Assembly: GCA_050014355.1 (NCBI GenBank)
Contig: JBEKDL010000044.1
Location: 1-23,210 of the forward strand
Direction of reading: 5' to 3'
Length of the DNA: 23,210 nucleotides
DNA from: Fen-1077 sp050014355
Lineage (GTDB): Bacteria; Chloroflexota; Dehalococcoidia; Dehalococcoidales; RBG-16-60-22
Shown here: positions 1 to 8,070 of the stretch, in pieces
Layout of the letters: each line of letters starts with the position of its first letter
How positions within the stretch are numbered: the first letter of the stretch is position 1
Notes under the pieces: model-generated
Databases searched by the model: none
The model's input: the letters and a program-made list of their open reading frames with translations, nothing else
What the model was told of the DNA's origin: nothing
Position numbers and translations under genes: made by a program

Positions 1-536
1 GATATGCTAAATTGGTTGAAAAAGAATACCAAACTTATAAGCAGTTACAATGAAATACGTGTTTACAAATAGATTGCTTTCAGATAAAAGCCGGCACTTA
101 TGACCTGGTAGTTTTTCTGCGCTAGGACTTGGGCAGCCTTTCCCATGAGACACGCTTCGAGATTCCAAAGAAAATTATTATGAAATAGGTTGCCTGATTA
201 TAGATGATGCCTTAATCGTCTTTACCTGTTTTAATACCGCTTTACTGTTGGGTACGTGGGGGCCAGTTGCGGAACCGAGCAGAGTCATTTTATTCTCACA
301 ATTATATTAATTAAATTCAAGCGTCCGACGTAAACAAAAACGTCGGCGTTATCTTCTCGGGCAGCCTGTGCGTTTTCCATCTGGGACTTCTTTTTCGAAA
401 ATGTGCTAAACTATGGCCAGATATTTTTTTATATAAAGTATTTTTTTGCCAGGGCTTTTCTTTGTGAAAGGAAATATCATGGACTCACTTAAAGATATGA
501 AACTCTGTCTTTACAGGAAGGAGATAAACAGACAAG
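1..536. other. Left-edge region without a clear gene
   Basis: No convincing gene is seen. Two frames run in from the left edge and stop at once (one at TGA 51-53, one at TAG 70-72), so the tail of an upstream gene could be present but cannot be identified. A perfect 7-bp inverted repeat (CCGACGT at 325-331, ACGTCGG at 340-346, 8-nt loop) could form a small hairpin but has no T-run. The last 120 bases are AT-rich and probably hold the promoter of the histidine kinase gene. The AGGAAGGAG at 515-523 is that gene's ribosome site, about 13 nt before its ATG. Confidence 0.5.
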
Positions 537-2645
537 ATGTATTTTTACTTCTACCAGGTATCCATGATTTTATCTCTAATCATTTCCCTGTCCGTGATAG
601 TATTGACATGGCGTCGCCGCTATTTCCCCGGAGCAGGCGCGATGGTAGCTCTGGTAACCGCCACGTTTGTCTGGACGCTCGGTTTTTTTCTGGAGGCCAA
701 TAGCGATACACTGGCGCGACAGCTGTTTTTTAACAATGTCGGATATCTAGGTTCAATGTCGGTGCCGGTGGCCTGGTTTGTCTTCGCGCTAAATTATTCC
801 AATACGGGCAAGCTAATTCGCGGTTGGAAAACAATATTCTTCTGTATTTTCCCTTTTATTATAACGGTCTTCATCTGGACCAATAACTGGCACCATCTGA
901 TATGGTCCGATGAGCACCTTAGCCAGTCCGGTCCTTTCCTGGTAACAGTTAAGACCTACGGTCCGCTCTTCTGGGCAGCCCTGACCCATAACTATCTTTT
1001 AATTGCTGCCGGGGGAATCGTCTTATTACGGAGGCTTTTTATCGGACCCCGCCTGTACGCCGAGCAAGCGATCGCTTTGATAGTGGCAGTCTGCCTGCCC
1101 TGGCTCTGGAACATCATCTACGTGTTCAACCTGGCGCCGCTGCCTCGTAAGGACCTGACACCGGTTATGTTCGCGATTTCAGGGATAGCCCTCACCCTGG
1201 GACTGATACGTTTCCGTTTATTCACCACCATACCTTTTGCCCGTAAATTTATCATTCAGCAGTTGAATGACGGCGTCCTGGTCTTTGACGCTCATAACCA
1301 CCTGGTCGAAGCCAACCCGATGGCGCAGAAAATACTGGCGATAGATAAAAGCGCTATCGGAAAAAGACAGGAAGACCTGTCCGTTCTATCACCGGTGTTC
1401 GAGCGCCTTTCTTCTGCGGGCTTTAAGCGCGAAGAATTACCGCTAACGGTATCGGGAGAAAAGCGGCTCTACGAACTGGAGAAATCACCGATGCTTGTTC
1501 ACGGGAAACAGCAGGTGGGCTGGCTGGCCATGCTTCATGACTTTACCGAGCGCAAGCAGGCAGAAGAGCAGTACAGGTTAATTGCCGAATATTCCGCGGA
1601 TGTCATCTACAAACTGACTATCAAAGGTGAACAATATACATACGTCAGCCCTTCCGTTGAAAGATTATTGGGATACACGGATAAAGAAGCTTTGGCTATG
1701 AAATCGAAAGATGTGCTTACTCCGGAATCGTACGAGAAACAAAATATTGAACTGAAGAAAGACCTCCAACACGGCACGTTTACCAGCATCCTTCAACTCG
1801 AAGCGATTCATAAAGATGGACATATTGTCCCGATTGAGGTGCATGGCAGGCTTGTTTGCGATGAGAAAGGGGAGCCGGTGGAAATCGTTGGCGTCGTCCG
1901 CGATATCACCGAGCGGAAGAAAATGACGGAGCAGCTTATGATGCAAGACCGCCTGGCATCCATCGGCCAATTGACTTCAGGTCTGGCTCACGAGCTTAAC
2001 AACCCCCTTACCAGTGTTATCAGTTTCTCATCTCTATTGCTTAACCGAGAGTTCCCTGAAGATGTTAAACAGGATTTACAGGTTATTCAAGATGAAGCCA
2101 AGAGGACTGCCGATATCGTGAAAAACCTCCTCGCTTTCACCCGGAAACAGCCCCGCGGAAAACAGCCAATGAATATTAACGAGAGTATCCAGAAAGTCAT
2201 GGACCTGCGGGCCTACGAGCAGAAGGTAAATAATATCCAGGTCAATATCAACCTTGACCCGGAGCTCCCGCAAGTCATCGGGAATGAATCCCAGCTGCAG
2301 CAGGTATTTTTCGATATCGTCATCAATGCCGAATATTTTATGCTTGAAGCCCACGGTGAAGGTACCTTAAAAATAACCACGGAAAAAGCGGGGAATTATA
2401 TCCGGGTTTTATTTGCCGATAATGGCCCGGGGATTTCCAGCGAGAACATGAAACATCTTTATACCCCGTTTTTCACCACCAAGGAAGTAGGCCAGGGCAC
2501 CGGGCTTAGTTTGAGTATTTGTTCCGGGATAATAACCGAGCATGGCGGCAGGATAATGGCTGAAAGCGAACCGGGCAAAGGCGCTACCTTTATTGTTGAG
2601 TTGCCTGAATATGACAGGCTGGCCGGTGAGAATGATAATGAGTAA
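537..2645 (+). CDS. Membrane sensor histidine kinase (7TM-PAS-PAS-HisKA-HATPase)
   Basis: A 702-residue sensor kinase that should autophosphorylate a histidine and pass the phosphate to an unknown response regulator. Residues 1 to about 230 are strongly hydrophobic and resemble the 7TM sensor region found at the N terminus of some histidine kinases. A degenerate PAS-like segment (about 240-340) ends in FTERKQAEEQ, and a clear PAS/PAC domain (about 345-460) ends in DITERKK. The HisKA phosphoacceptor is His485, in GLAHELNNPL. The ATPase domain has its N-box asparagine at about 597, the DNGPGIS box at Asp628, and the F-box/G2 run TPFFTTKEVGQGTGL. The start is ATG 537, preceded by AGGAAGGAG; an in-frame ATG ten codons later is possible. 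The 3' end overlaps rdgB by 8 nt. No response regulator lies nearby, so it is an orphan kinase here. Confidence 0.92.
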   Translation: MYFYFYQVSMILSLIISLSVIVLTWRRRYFPGAGAMVALVTATFVWTLGFFLEANSDTLARQLFFNNVGYLGSMSVPVAWFVFALNYSNTGKLIRGWKTIFFCIFPFIITVFIWTNNWHHLIWSDEHLSQSGPFLVTVKTYGPLFWAALTHNYLLIAAGGIVLLRRLFIGPRLYAEQAIALIVAVCLPWLWNIIYVFNLAPLPRKDLTPVMFAISGIALTLGLIRFRLFTTIPFARKFIIQQLNDGVLVFDAHNHLVEANPMAQKILAIDKSAIGKRQEDLSVLSPVFERLSSAGFKREELPLTVSGEKRLYELEKSPMLVHGKQQVGWLAMLHDFTERKQAEEQYRLIAEYSADVIYKLTIKGEQYTYVSPSVERLLGYTDKEALAMKSKDVLTPESYEKQNIELKKDLQHGTFTSILQLEAIHKDGHIVPIEVHGRLVCDEKGEPVEIVGVVRDITERKKMTEQLMMQDRLASIGQLTSGLAHELNNPLTSVISFSSLLLNREFPEDVKQDLQVIQDEAKRTADIVKNLLAFTRKQPRGKQPMNINESIQKVMDLRAYEQKVNNIQVNINLDPELPQVIGNESQLQQVFFDIVINAEYFMLEAHGEGTLKITTEKAGNYIRVLFADNGPGISSENMKHLYTPFFTTKEVGQGTGLSLSICSGIITEHGGRIMAESEPGKGATFIVELPEYDRLAGENDNE

Positions 2646-3246
2646 ACGCACTTTTCCCTTAAAAAAAATGCTGCTGGCCACCAGCAACCAGGGCAAAATA
2701 CTCGAATATAAAGCCCTTCTTAAAGGAATCCCTTACGAGATAGTTACTCTTTCCGATCGGGGCATTTCGATGGAAGTGACGGAGACCGTCCGCACTTACG
2801 AGGAAAACGCCCGGCTGAAGGCGGTTACCCTGGCCAGAGAAAGCGGGTTGCTCACCCTGGCGGACGACTCGGGGCTGGAGGTAGACGCTTTGGGGGGAGA
2901 GCCGGGGGTACGCTCGGCGAGGTACGCGGGCGAAGGCATTTCTGACGCCGACCGCAATGCTTACCTGCTTTCAAAACTTGCTAACGTACCGGAAAATAAG
3001 CGTACCGCCCGCTTTGTTTGCGTTATCGCCATCGCGGAGCCGGGCGGTAAAGTGGCAATTTTTAGAGGCGAACGCCGGGGTTTTATTACTACCGCGCCGC
3101 GGGGTAAACACGGCCACGGCTACGACCCCGTTTTTTACGTGCCGGAGTTAGGCAAGACCATGGCCGAGCTGACGCTGGAGGAAAAGAACAACGTGAGTCA
3201 CCGCGCGCGGGCGGCGGAAAAGGCACGGGAGGGTTTGAAGGGGTAG
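2638..3246 (+). CDS. rdgB: RdgB/HAM1-type non-canonical purine NTP pyrophosphatase
   Basis: A 202-residue dITP/XTP pyrophosphatase that hydrolyses ITP, dITP and XTP to the monophosphates and keeps deaminated purines out of DNA and RNA. Family motifs are clear: LLATSNQGK near the N terminus (nucleotide binding), LADDSGLEVDALGGEPG in the middle (catalytic aspartates), GHGYDPVF, and SHRARA near the C terminus. The frame is open from 2593, but ATG 2638 is the best start: it gives the usual family length, has GGTGAG 7 nt upstream, and makes an 8-nt ATGAGTAA overlap with the kinase stop, a typical translational-coupling arrangement. ATG 2632 is also possible. The pairing with a sensor kinase looks like simple co-transcription. 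Confidence 0.93.
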   Translation: MSKRTFPLKKMLLATSNQGKILEYKALLKGIPYEIVTLSDRGISMEVTETVRTYEENARLKAVTLARESGLLTLADDSGLEVDALGGEPGVRSARYAGEGISDADRNAYLLSKLANVPENKRTARFVCVIAIAEPGGKVAIFRGERRGFITTAPRGKHGHGYDPVFYVPELGKTMAELTLEEKNNVSHRARAAEKAREGLKG

Positions 3247-3480
3247 ATGCGCAAGTAAAGGCAACCTACTTACCACCTCACAAACATCGGGATGTCTGAT
3301 TCTCTTGCACTATGATCAGACTTCCGATAAAGAATTATTAAGTATCTTACCATTGGCTTATACTCAAGCAGTTTAGAGATTCGTTTAGGTGTTTTCTTTT
3401 TATGGTCTTTACCGGCTTGGGACTGCGTAAGGCAATAGCGGCCGTGTAATATCAAGCTTAAAGTGAAGTAACTGAAATTT

Positions 3481-3518
3481 AAAGGGGGGTGTATAAAGCG
3501 TCCCCCTTTCATTTTTTT
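3481..3518 (+). terminator. Rho-independent terminator
   Basis: AAAGGGGG (3481-3488) pairs perfectly with CCCCCTTT (3502-3509) across a 13-nt loop and is followed by a run of seven T at 3512-3518. It is a good intrinsic terminator on the plus strand, about 235 nt after the rdgB stop. It probably ends the kinase-rdgB transcript. Confidence 0.75.
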
Positions 3519-3671
3519 AGGGGGGTAGAAATATTTATTTAAAATCCCCTTTGCTCCCCCTTTTTAGTGTCTTCTGGTAAAGATTTATGAAGTATAATCA
3601 TTACCACTTAGATACAAGACGGAAGTTAGTTGCCCCCTAAAGCTTAACTGGTGAAACGGTAATCTGGAAGC

Positions 3672-3701
3672 AGACGGACTCCCCGGAAGGGGAGTCCGTC
3701 T
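3672..3701. other. 13-bp perfect hairpin with GGAA tetraloop
   Basis: AGACGGACTCCCC (3672-3684) and GGGGAGTCCGTCT (3689-3701) are exact reverse complements around a GGAA loop, which fits the stable GNRA class. It starts 27 nt beyond the stop of the minus-strand lipoprotein gene, so it probably ends or protects that mRNA. There is no T-run on either side, so it is not a textbook intrinsic terminator. Confidence 0.6.
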
Positions 3702-3728
3702 TGAACACATGACATTAACAGGCACCGC

Positions 3729-4118
3729 CTACGGGGCGCGTGTGGCTACCCAAGTTGTGACACCGTTTGTGCCGGTACCACTCATGGTGTTCCAGTCCAA
3801 GTCCACCGTACCCGTAAGCGTTGTTGTATAGCCGTTTGTGTAAGTGATAGTCATTGTGACAGAATCTCCAGTCAACTGACCAGTCATCGTCCAATCATAT
3901 CCGTCCAGATACGGACCACCTGCCGGATACCCTCCGGTGCCAGTAAGTGCGCCGGTCCAACTCTGGGTTTCGATGGACATGTCGTGCATAAAGGCTCCAT
4001 TATTTACGTCAAGGAGCCATGTACCGGTCAGATGACCCTGCTGGCAATAATAAATTCTGCAACCGGAGAACGAGGCCAGCAGGGCAACGGCTAGAACTAT
4101 CGCAATTAGCTTTTTCAT
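3729..4118 (-). CDS. Small putative lipoprotein, Thr/Gly-rich
   Basis: A 129-residue protein with a classic lipoprotein signal: MKKL, a hydrophobic stretch, then the lipobox FSGC with the modified cysteine at residue 20. It should be exported and lipid-anchored. The mature part starts with LTGTW and is rich in Thr, Gly, Trp and Tyr, with recurring LTGT/LTGD-like turns and alternating residues suggestive of a small all-beta fold (a lipocalin-like barrel is one guess). I recognise no named family. The start is ATG at 4116-4118, with AAAGGAGT about 10 nt upstream on the minus strand. It stands alone, convergent with rdgB and divergent from moaA. The gene call is good; the function is unknown. 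Confidence 0.75.
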   Translation of the reverse strand: MKKLIAIVLAVALLASFSGCRIYYCQQGHLTGTWLLDVNNGAFMHDMSIETQSWTGALTGTGGYPAGGPYLDGYDWTMTGQLTGDSVTMTITYTNGYTTTLTGTVDLDWNTMSGTGTNGVTTWVATRAP

Positions 4119-4498
4119 CTCTCAATTACTCCTTTCTTTTAAGATTGCCTTATCGCCCGTCGACCTCGGGTATTGCGACTTATTCAACTGTAACAGTTTA
4201 GCTTTTTCAAAATCCTACAGCTCCTGAAGCTGGTTTAACTGGGGCAACGAGTTAACAACTGGTATCCCTTCTGGGGGCAGGTCAACTTCGTTTGGTATTA
4301 TTTGTTTGAAAAACTATAGTATTATTTAAAGAAATTGTCAATACGCAAAGTGTTAAAATATAGTCAAGGTATGAAAGTAAGAAATATTAAATACAAAGAT
4401 AAGGCTCATTATTACCCACCCGGAGCAATGCCATATTTTATAGACTTAATTAGCTTCCGTTTGCCATTTACGCTATAATATCCATTGAAGGTATCATT
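4119..4498. other. Divergent intergenic region (lipoprotein gene / moaA)
   Basis: No gene is seen in these 380 bases. The region should hold the lipoprotein promoter (leftward) and the moaA promoter (rightward). A 13-bp palindrome, AACTGT-A-ACAGTT at 4186-4198, lies about 70 bp before the lipoprotein start and could be an operator. A short inverted repeat (TTAACT 4235-4240, AGTTAA 4250-4255) lies further on. The middle (about 4300-4400) is AT-rich. Confidence 0.45.
4474..4479 (+). promoter_or_regulatory. Candidate -10 box for moaA
   Basis: A perfect TATAAT lies 19 nt before the moaA ATG. No good -35 is seen at 17 nt (TAGCTT at 4451-4456 is poor). Transcription starting about 7 nt downstream would give a leader of only 10-13 nt, just enough to hold the GAAGG ribosome site at 4487-4491. 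Confidence 0.35.
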
Positions 4499-5482
4499 AT
4501 GACAGGTCTTTCCGATTCTTTCCAGCGCCCCATCAACTATCTGCGTATCTCGGTGACGGACCGTTGCAACCTGCGCTGCATCTACTGCATGCCGGAGAAC
4601 GGCATCAGTCTGATGTCCCACTATGACATCTTGAGCTACGAGGAAATCTACACCGTTGTAAAAGCTGCCGCGGAAATGGGCATCAGCAAAGTCAGGCTCA
4701 CCGGCGGCGAACCGCTGGTCAGGGCCGGGCTGCCCGACCTGGTCGCGCTAATTTCCAGCATCGATACTATCGAAGATATTTCCCTGACGACTAACGGTAT
4801 CCTGCTCGCGCAATACGCCGCCGAGCTTAAAGAGGCCGGGCTGCGTCGGGTGAATGTCAGTCTGGACACCCTTAAGCCCGAAAGGTTCCGGCAGATTACC
4901 CGCTGCGGGACCTTACAAAGCACCCTCGAAGGCATTGAAGCGGCCCTCCAGACAGGCCTTACCCCCGTGAAAATCAACATGGTGGTCATGGCGGGGGTGA
5001 ACGATGACGAGCTCACGGATTTCGCCGCAAAGACCGTCAAAGACGGCTGGAACGTGCGCTTTATCGAGCTGATGCCTTCGAGCGCAAACGAACCCGTCTC
5101 CGGTAAGCTCGTCTCTGTCAGCGATATGAAAAAACGCATCGAGGCAATGGGCAAGCTGGAGCCGTCCAGCGTAGAGGTCGGCAACGGGCCAGCTAAATAT
5201 TTCCGCCTGCCCGGCGCCAGCGGCACCATCGGCTTTATCTCGCCGGTCACGGAGCACTTCTGCTTCCAGTGCAACCGGCTCCGCCTCACCGCCGATGGCA
5301 AGCTGCGTCCCTGCCTTTTAAGCGAGGACGAAATCGACCTCAAGGCGCCCCTGCGCGGCGGCGCCCCGATGGAAGAATTGAAAAAACTTATCGCCAGGGC
5401 TATTGCCACCAAGCCGAAAGGCCACCGCCTGGCTGAAGGCAACCGGCCCAAAGGCCGGCCGTTCTCCCAGGTGGGGGGATAA
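4499..5482 (+). CDS. moaA: GTP 3',8-cyclase MoaA (radical SAM, molybdopterin synthesis)
   Basis: A 327-residue radical SAM enzyme that, with MoaC, turns GTP into cyclic pyranopterin monophosphate, the first step of molybdenum cofactor synthesis. The N-terminal SAM [4Fe-4S] cluster motif CxxxCxxC is at Cys23, Cys27 and Cys30 (DRCNLRCIYC). RLTGGEPLVR is the GGE SAM-binding motif. The second, substrate-binding cluster has C-x2-C-x13-C at Cys255, Cys258 and Cys272. The protein ends in SQVGG, the conserved Gly-Gly tail needed for MoaA activity. GAAGG sits 7 nt before the ATG. moaC follows after 16 nt, a clear operon. The pair implies the organism makes molybdo- or tungsto-enzymes. Confidence 0.97.
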   Translation: MTGLSDSFQRPINYLRISVTDRCNLRCIYCMPENGISLMSHYDILSYEEIYTVVKAAAEMGISKVRLTGGEPLVRAGLPDLVALISSIDTIEDISLTTNGILLAQYAAELKEAGLRRVNVSLDTLKPERFRQITRCGTLQSTLEGIEAALQTGLTPVKINMVVMAGVNDDELTDFAAKTVKDGWNVRFIELMPSSANEPVSGKLVSVSDMKKRIEAMGKLEPSSVEVGNGPAKYFRLPGASGTIGFISPVTEHFCFQCNRLRLTADGKLRPCLLSEDEIDLKAPLRGGAPMEELKKLIARAIATKPKGHRLAEGNRPKGRPFSQVGG

Positions 5483-5498
5483 AAGGGGGTGAAAAACT

Positions 5499-6044
5499 AT
5501 GAGAACTAAAAGTACGCGTGCCCTTCCGATAGATACGGAAAGGAGAGTGCGCCCGGAAGAGGCTGCCATAAAAAAGCTCACCCACATCGATGCCGCCGGA
5601 CGGCCCCGCATGGTAGACATTACCGGCAAGGCCGATAGCGCCCGCGCGGCCACCGCTAAAGGACTGGTCAGGATGCACCCGGCCACTTTTAAACTCATCA
5701 AGCAGGGGGGCATCGCCAAGGGAGACGTGCTCTCCGTGGCGCAGCTGGCAGGCATCATGGCCGCCAAGCGCACTCCCGACCTGATACCGCTCTGCCACCC
5801 GATTCTTATCGACAGCGTCGAAATCGATTTTCAGCCGGACGAAACGGAAAGCACCATAGAAATTACCGCCACTGTCGCCAGCACCGGCAAGACCGGAGTG
5901 GAGATGGAAGCGCTGACGGCTACCGCCGTAGCTGCCCTGACGGTATACGATATGTGCAAGGCCCTCGACCGCGGCATGAAGATTGAAAATGTGCGTCTGG
6001 TGCATAAAAGCGGCGGGAAAAGCGGCACCATAGACCTTGAATAG
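5499..6044 (+). CDS. moaC: Cyclic pyranopterin monophosphate synthase MoaC
   Basis: A 181-residue MoaC, the partner of MoaA that converts 3',8-cyclo-GTP to cyclic pyranopterin monophosphate. Family motifs run in order: LTHIDAAGRPRMVDIT, PLCHPI (active-site His), GVEMEALTAT (active-site Glu), YDMCKA (active-site Asp and Lys) and KSGGKSG near the end. It carries about 25 extra N-terminal residues, rich in Arg and Lys, before the usual family start. No internal ATG fits better, and AAGGGGGTG before ATG 5499 is a good ribosome site, so the extension appears real. It follows moaA directly. Confidence 0.96.
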   Translation: MRTKSTRALPIDTERRVRPEEAAIKKLTHIDAAGRPRMVDITGKADSARAATAKGLVRMHPATFKLIKQGGIAKGDVLSVAQLAGIMAAKRTPDLIPLCHPILIDSVEIDFQPDETESTIEITATVASTGKTGVEMEALTATAVAALTVYDMCKALDRGMKIENVRLVHKSGGKSGTIDLE

Positions 6045-6065
6045 TCCCCGATTTTGTTATATATT
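6037..6065 (+). promoter_or_regulatory. Candidate sigma70-type promoter for dnaN
   Basis: TTGAAT (6037-6042) and TATATT (6060-6065) are separated by exactly 17 nt. The -35 overlaps the end of moaC. The expected start near 6072 leaves a leader of about 26 nt before dnaN, holding its GGGGGG ribosome site. dnaN may therefore be transcribed independently of moaAC. Confidence 0.45.
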
Positions 6066-6097
6066 AAACTACCACAGCTAAATTTGGGGGGTGCGCC

Positions 6098-7231
6098 ATG
6101 AAACTAACATGCCTTCAGGAGAACCTGAACCGGGGACTTAGCATCGTCGGGAGGGCGGTAGCCACCCGGACGACCCTGCCCATCACCAATAACGTCCTTT
6201 TGGCTACGGACGAAGGCCGCTTGAAGCTCGTCGCCACCAACCTGGAGATGGCCATCAGCTGCTGGATTGGCGCGAAAGTCGAGGATGAGGGTTCCATCAC
6301 CGTACCCGCCCGCCTCTTGACCGAGTTTGTCAGCTCGCTCCCCAGTGACACCATCGCTATCAACCTTTCCCCCCAGACCAAAACCCTGGGGCTGAAGTGC
6401 GCCCGCTTCGAGGCCCGCATCAGCGGCGTGGACGCTAAAGATTTCCCCCCGATACCCAACATCGATGACGGCATCACGACCAAGATTGAAGTGGAAGCCC
6501 TGCGCCAAGGCATCAACCAGGTTGTTTTCGCGGCGGCCACGGAGGAATCGCGACCGGTGCTGACCGGCGTCGACGCCCAGTTCGACGGCGATAAACTGAC
6601 GCTGGCCGCGGCCGATGGATTCAGGCTGGCCGTGCTTAAACTGCCTATCAAGAGCAAAGTCAGCCCGAAGACAGAAATCATTATCCCGGCGCGGACGATG
6701 ACGGAGCTTAACCGCCTTATCGGCGACCAGGAAGAGACCATTGATATAACACTCAATCCTAACAAGAGCCAGGTTCTGTTCCGCATGAAAAGCATTGAGC
6801 TGGTGTCCCAGCTGGTGCAGGGCACTTTCCCCAATTACTCCCAGCTCATCCCCAAGAGCTATAATACGCGCGTTATCGTCAACAAAGATGAGTTCCTGCG
6901 AGCTACTAAGACCGCCTCGATTTTCGCCCGCGACGGCAGCGGCATCGTGCGGCTCGTGGTGACGCCGGGCAGTGAAAGCGCCCCGGGCAAGATTTCCGTT
7001 TCCGCCCGCTCGGAAGAAATCGGCGACGATGTCGGTGAAATCGATGCAACGGTGGAAGGGGATGATTCAAAGATTGCCTTCAACGGCCGCTATCTGACCG
7101 ATGTTTTAAGCGTGCTTAAAGAGTCACAGGTAGCGCTGGAGACCACGAGCCCCTCCAGCCCCGGCCTTATCCGCCCGGTTGGCTCGGACAACTATACCCA
7201 CGTGGTCATGCCCATGTTTGTACAGTGGTAG
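6098..7231 (+). CDS. dnaN: DNA polymerase III beta subunit (sliding clamp) DnaN
   Basis: A 377-residue beta clamp, the usual family length, which dimerises into a ring on DNA and tethers DNA polymerase III and other partners. The start MKLTCLQENL, the first-domain run TTLPITNNVLL, the middle domain with RPVLTGVDAQFDGDKLTLAA and DGFRLAV, and the C-terminal YTHVVMPMFVQW are all typical of the three-fold clamp. GGGGGG lies 6 nt before the ATG. dnaA is not in the window, so this may not be at the origin. Odd point: no intrinsic terminator follows this gene, whereas a second copy of its last codons at 16032-16058 is followed by a strong one. Confidence 0.97.
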   Translation: MKLTCLQENLNRGLSIVGRAVATRTTLPITNNVLLATDEGRLKLVATNLEMAISCWIGAKVEDEGSITVPARLLTEFVSSLPSDTIAINLSPQTKTLGLKCARFEARISGVDAKDFPPIPNIDDGITTKIEVEALRQGINQVVFAAATEESRPVLTGVDAQFDGDKLTLAAADGFRLAVLKLPIKSKVSPKTEIIIPARTMTELNRLIGDQEETIDITLNPNKSQVLFRMKSIELVSQLVQGTFPNYSQLIPKSYNTRVIVNKDEFLRATKTASIFARDGSGIVRLVVTPGSESAPGKISVSARSEEIGDDVGEIDATVEGDDSKIAFNGRYLTDVLSVLKESQVALETTSPSSPGLIRPVGSDNYTHVVMPMFVQW

Positions 7232-7442
7232 GAAAAGTTAATTCCAACGGAATGACACCCTGAATCCCTATAACGTCATTGCCCCTGGTATAAACCTTTA
7301 TATCCAGAGCATCTAGGGCTAGCGCCTGTATTTCCGGCGTGCTGCGTTGTCACGAGGTCATGGTGCCTAACAATGATGAGAACTATTAGGACTGACCAGT
7401 CGCTAATTCAAGGTCATATCTTCCCGGAAACGTTTCGTAAAA

Positions 7443-7985
7443 TCACCATAGTTTTACATTTCCTTTTTTAAATTCATCCAGTATTATTTCCGTAGTCCAT
7501 GTGACTGTTTGTATAATCGCGCACCCCCGGGATATCTTCAAAAAATCACTACCAGCCTCATTATCCGTCAGGTTCCATACTTTCCCGAAATATTTGTTTA
7601 ATATATCCCGGCAGAGTATGGAGTTATATTCCCGGTAAAATTTATCCAGTATGGTGTTCCGAATGTAGGCACAGACGGTACGTAAAGATATCTCATCCTG
7701 ATTATCACGTGTAGTCCCCAGAGCCAGACCCATCACCATGATACTGGCGTTTATGGCACCACAGGTACCATCGATCACCATACTGGTACCGCCGGTAAAA
7801 CCACCTGCCGCGGAGAAGAACTTCTCTTCTAACTCTTCCGGGATAATCACCAGACCTCCCCATCTCAGACCATCGATTACGGCTAAAAAGGTGCACTGGC
7901 CGCAGCCCTTATACTGCGCCTCATATATAATAGCCAGTTCCTCCGCTTTTTTAATGATTGCCTTTTTCGGCCGCTTGAGCTTCAC
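7443..7985 (-). CDS. C_GCAxxG_C_C family redox-type protein (copy 1)
   Basis: A 180-residue cysteine-rich soluble protein resembling the C_GCAxxG_C_C family, whose members are predicted redox-active proteins of unknown reaction. Six cysteines are shared with the paralogue at 15421-15960: GCGQC near the N terminus (Cys28 and Cys31), DGTCGA, VCAYIRN, SILCRD and RGCAII. The usual GCAxx start of the motif is GCGQC here, adding a CxxC pair. The start is GTG (7983-7985) with GGGAG about 13 nt upstream; an in-frame TGA just upstream rules out a longer form. It lies 85 nt after the LysR gene on the same strand and is probably co-transcribed with it. The family call is good; its role with the transporter and methyltransferase is inferred from position. 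Confidence 0.8.
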   Translation of the reverse strand: MKLKRPKKAIIKKAEELAIIYEAQYKGCGQCTFLAVIDGLRWGGLVIIPEELEEKFFSAAGGFTGGTSMVIDGTCGAINASIMVMGLALGTTRDNQDEISLRTVCAYIRNTILDKFYREYNSILCRDILNKYFGKVWNLTDNEAGSDFLKISRGCAIIQTVTWTTEIILDEFKKGNVKLW

Positions 7986-8070
7986 TGCTAACTGCCACTC
8001 CCGTTTTCACTTCGTTTCCACTACTATGCATCGCAAATAGGAGGTTAATAGTCGCGCCGGTTATTAATAT

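Larger units (their letters stand above)
3247..3728. other. Intergenic region with hairpins, no gene recognised
   Basis: This 480-bp stretch separates rdgB from the convergent lipoprotein gene. It holds a 7-bp inverted repeat shortly after rdgB (GTCTGAT 3294-3300, ATCAGAC 3315-3321), an intrinsic terminator (3481-3518) and a long perfect hairpin (3672-3701), the last two listed separately. A minus-strand 80-codon open frame across 3270-3512 runs through the terminator, has no recognisable domain and is not supported. Confidence 0.5.

Noticed and set aside
446..703. Open frame before and over the kinase start, with AAAGGAAA before an ATG at 479
   Set aside because: Most of it is the alternate frame of the histidine kinase, the tail has no domain character, and a better ribosome site and full-length protein start at 537. 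A short leader peptide cannot be fully excluded.
3270..3512. 80-codon minus-strand open frame in the rdgB-lipoprotein gap
   Set aside because: It overlaps the plus-strand terminator and hairpin, has no domain and no good ribosome site.
4648..5451. 267-codon minus-strand open frame
   Set aside because: It lies entirely antisense to moaA; the Ser/Pro/Arg-rich composition is typical of the reverse frame of a GC-rich gene.
5400..6005. 201-codon minus-strand open frame
   Set aside because: Antisense to moaC and the end of moaA, both of which are certain genes.
6115..6834. 239-codon minus-strand open frame
   Set aside because: Antisense shadow of dnaN with no domain or ribosome site.
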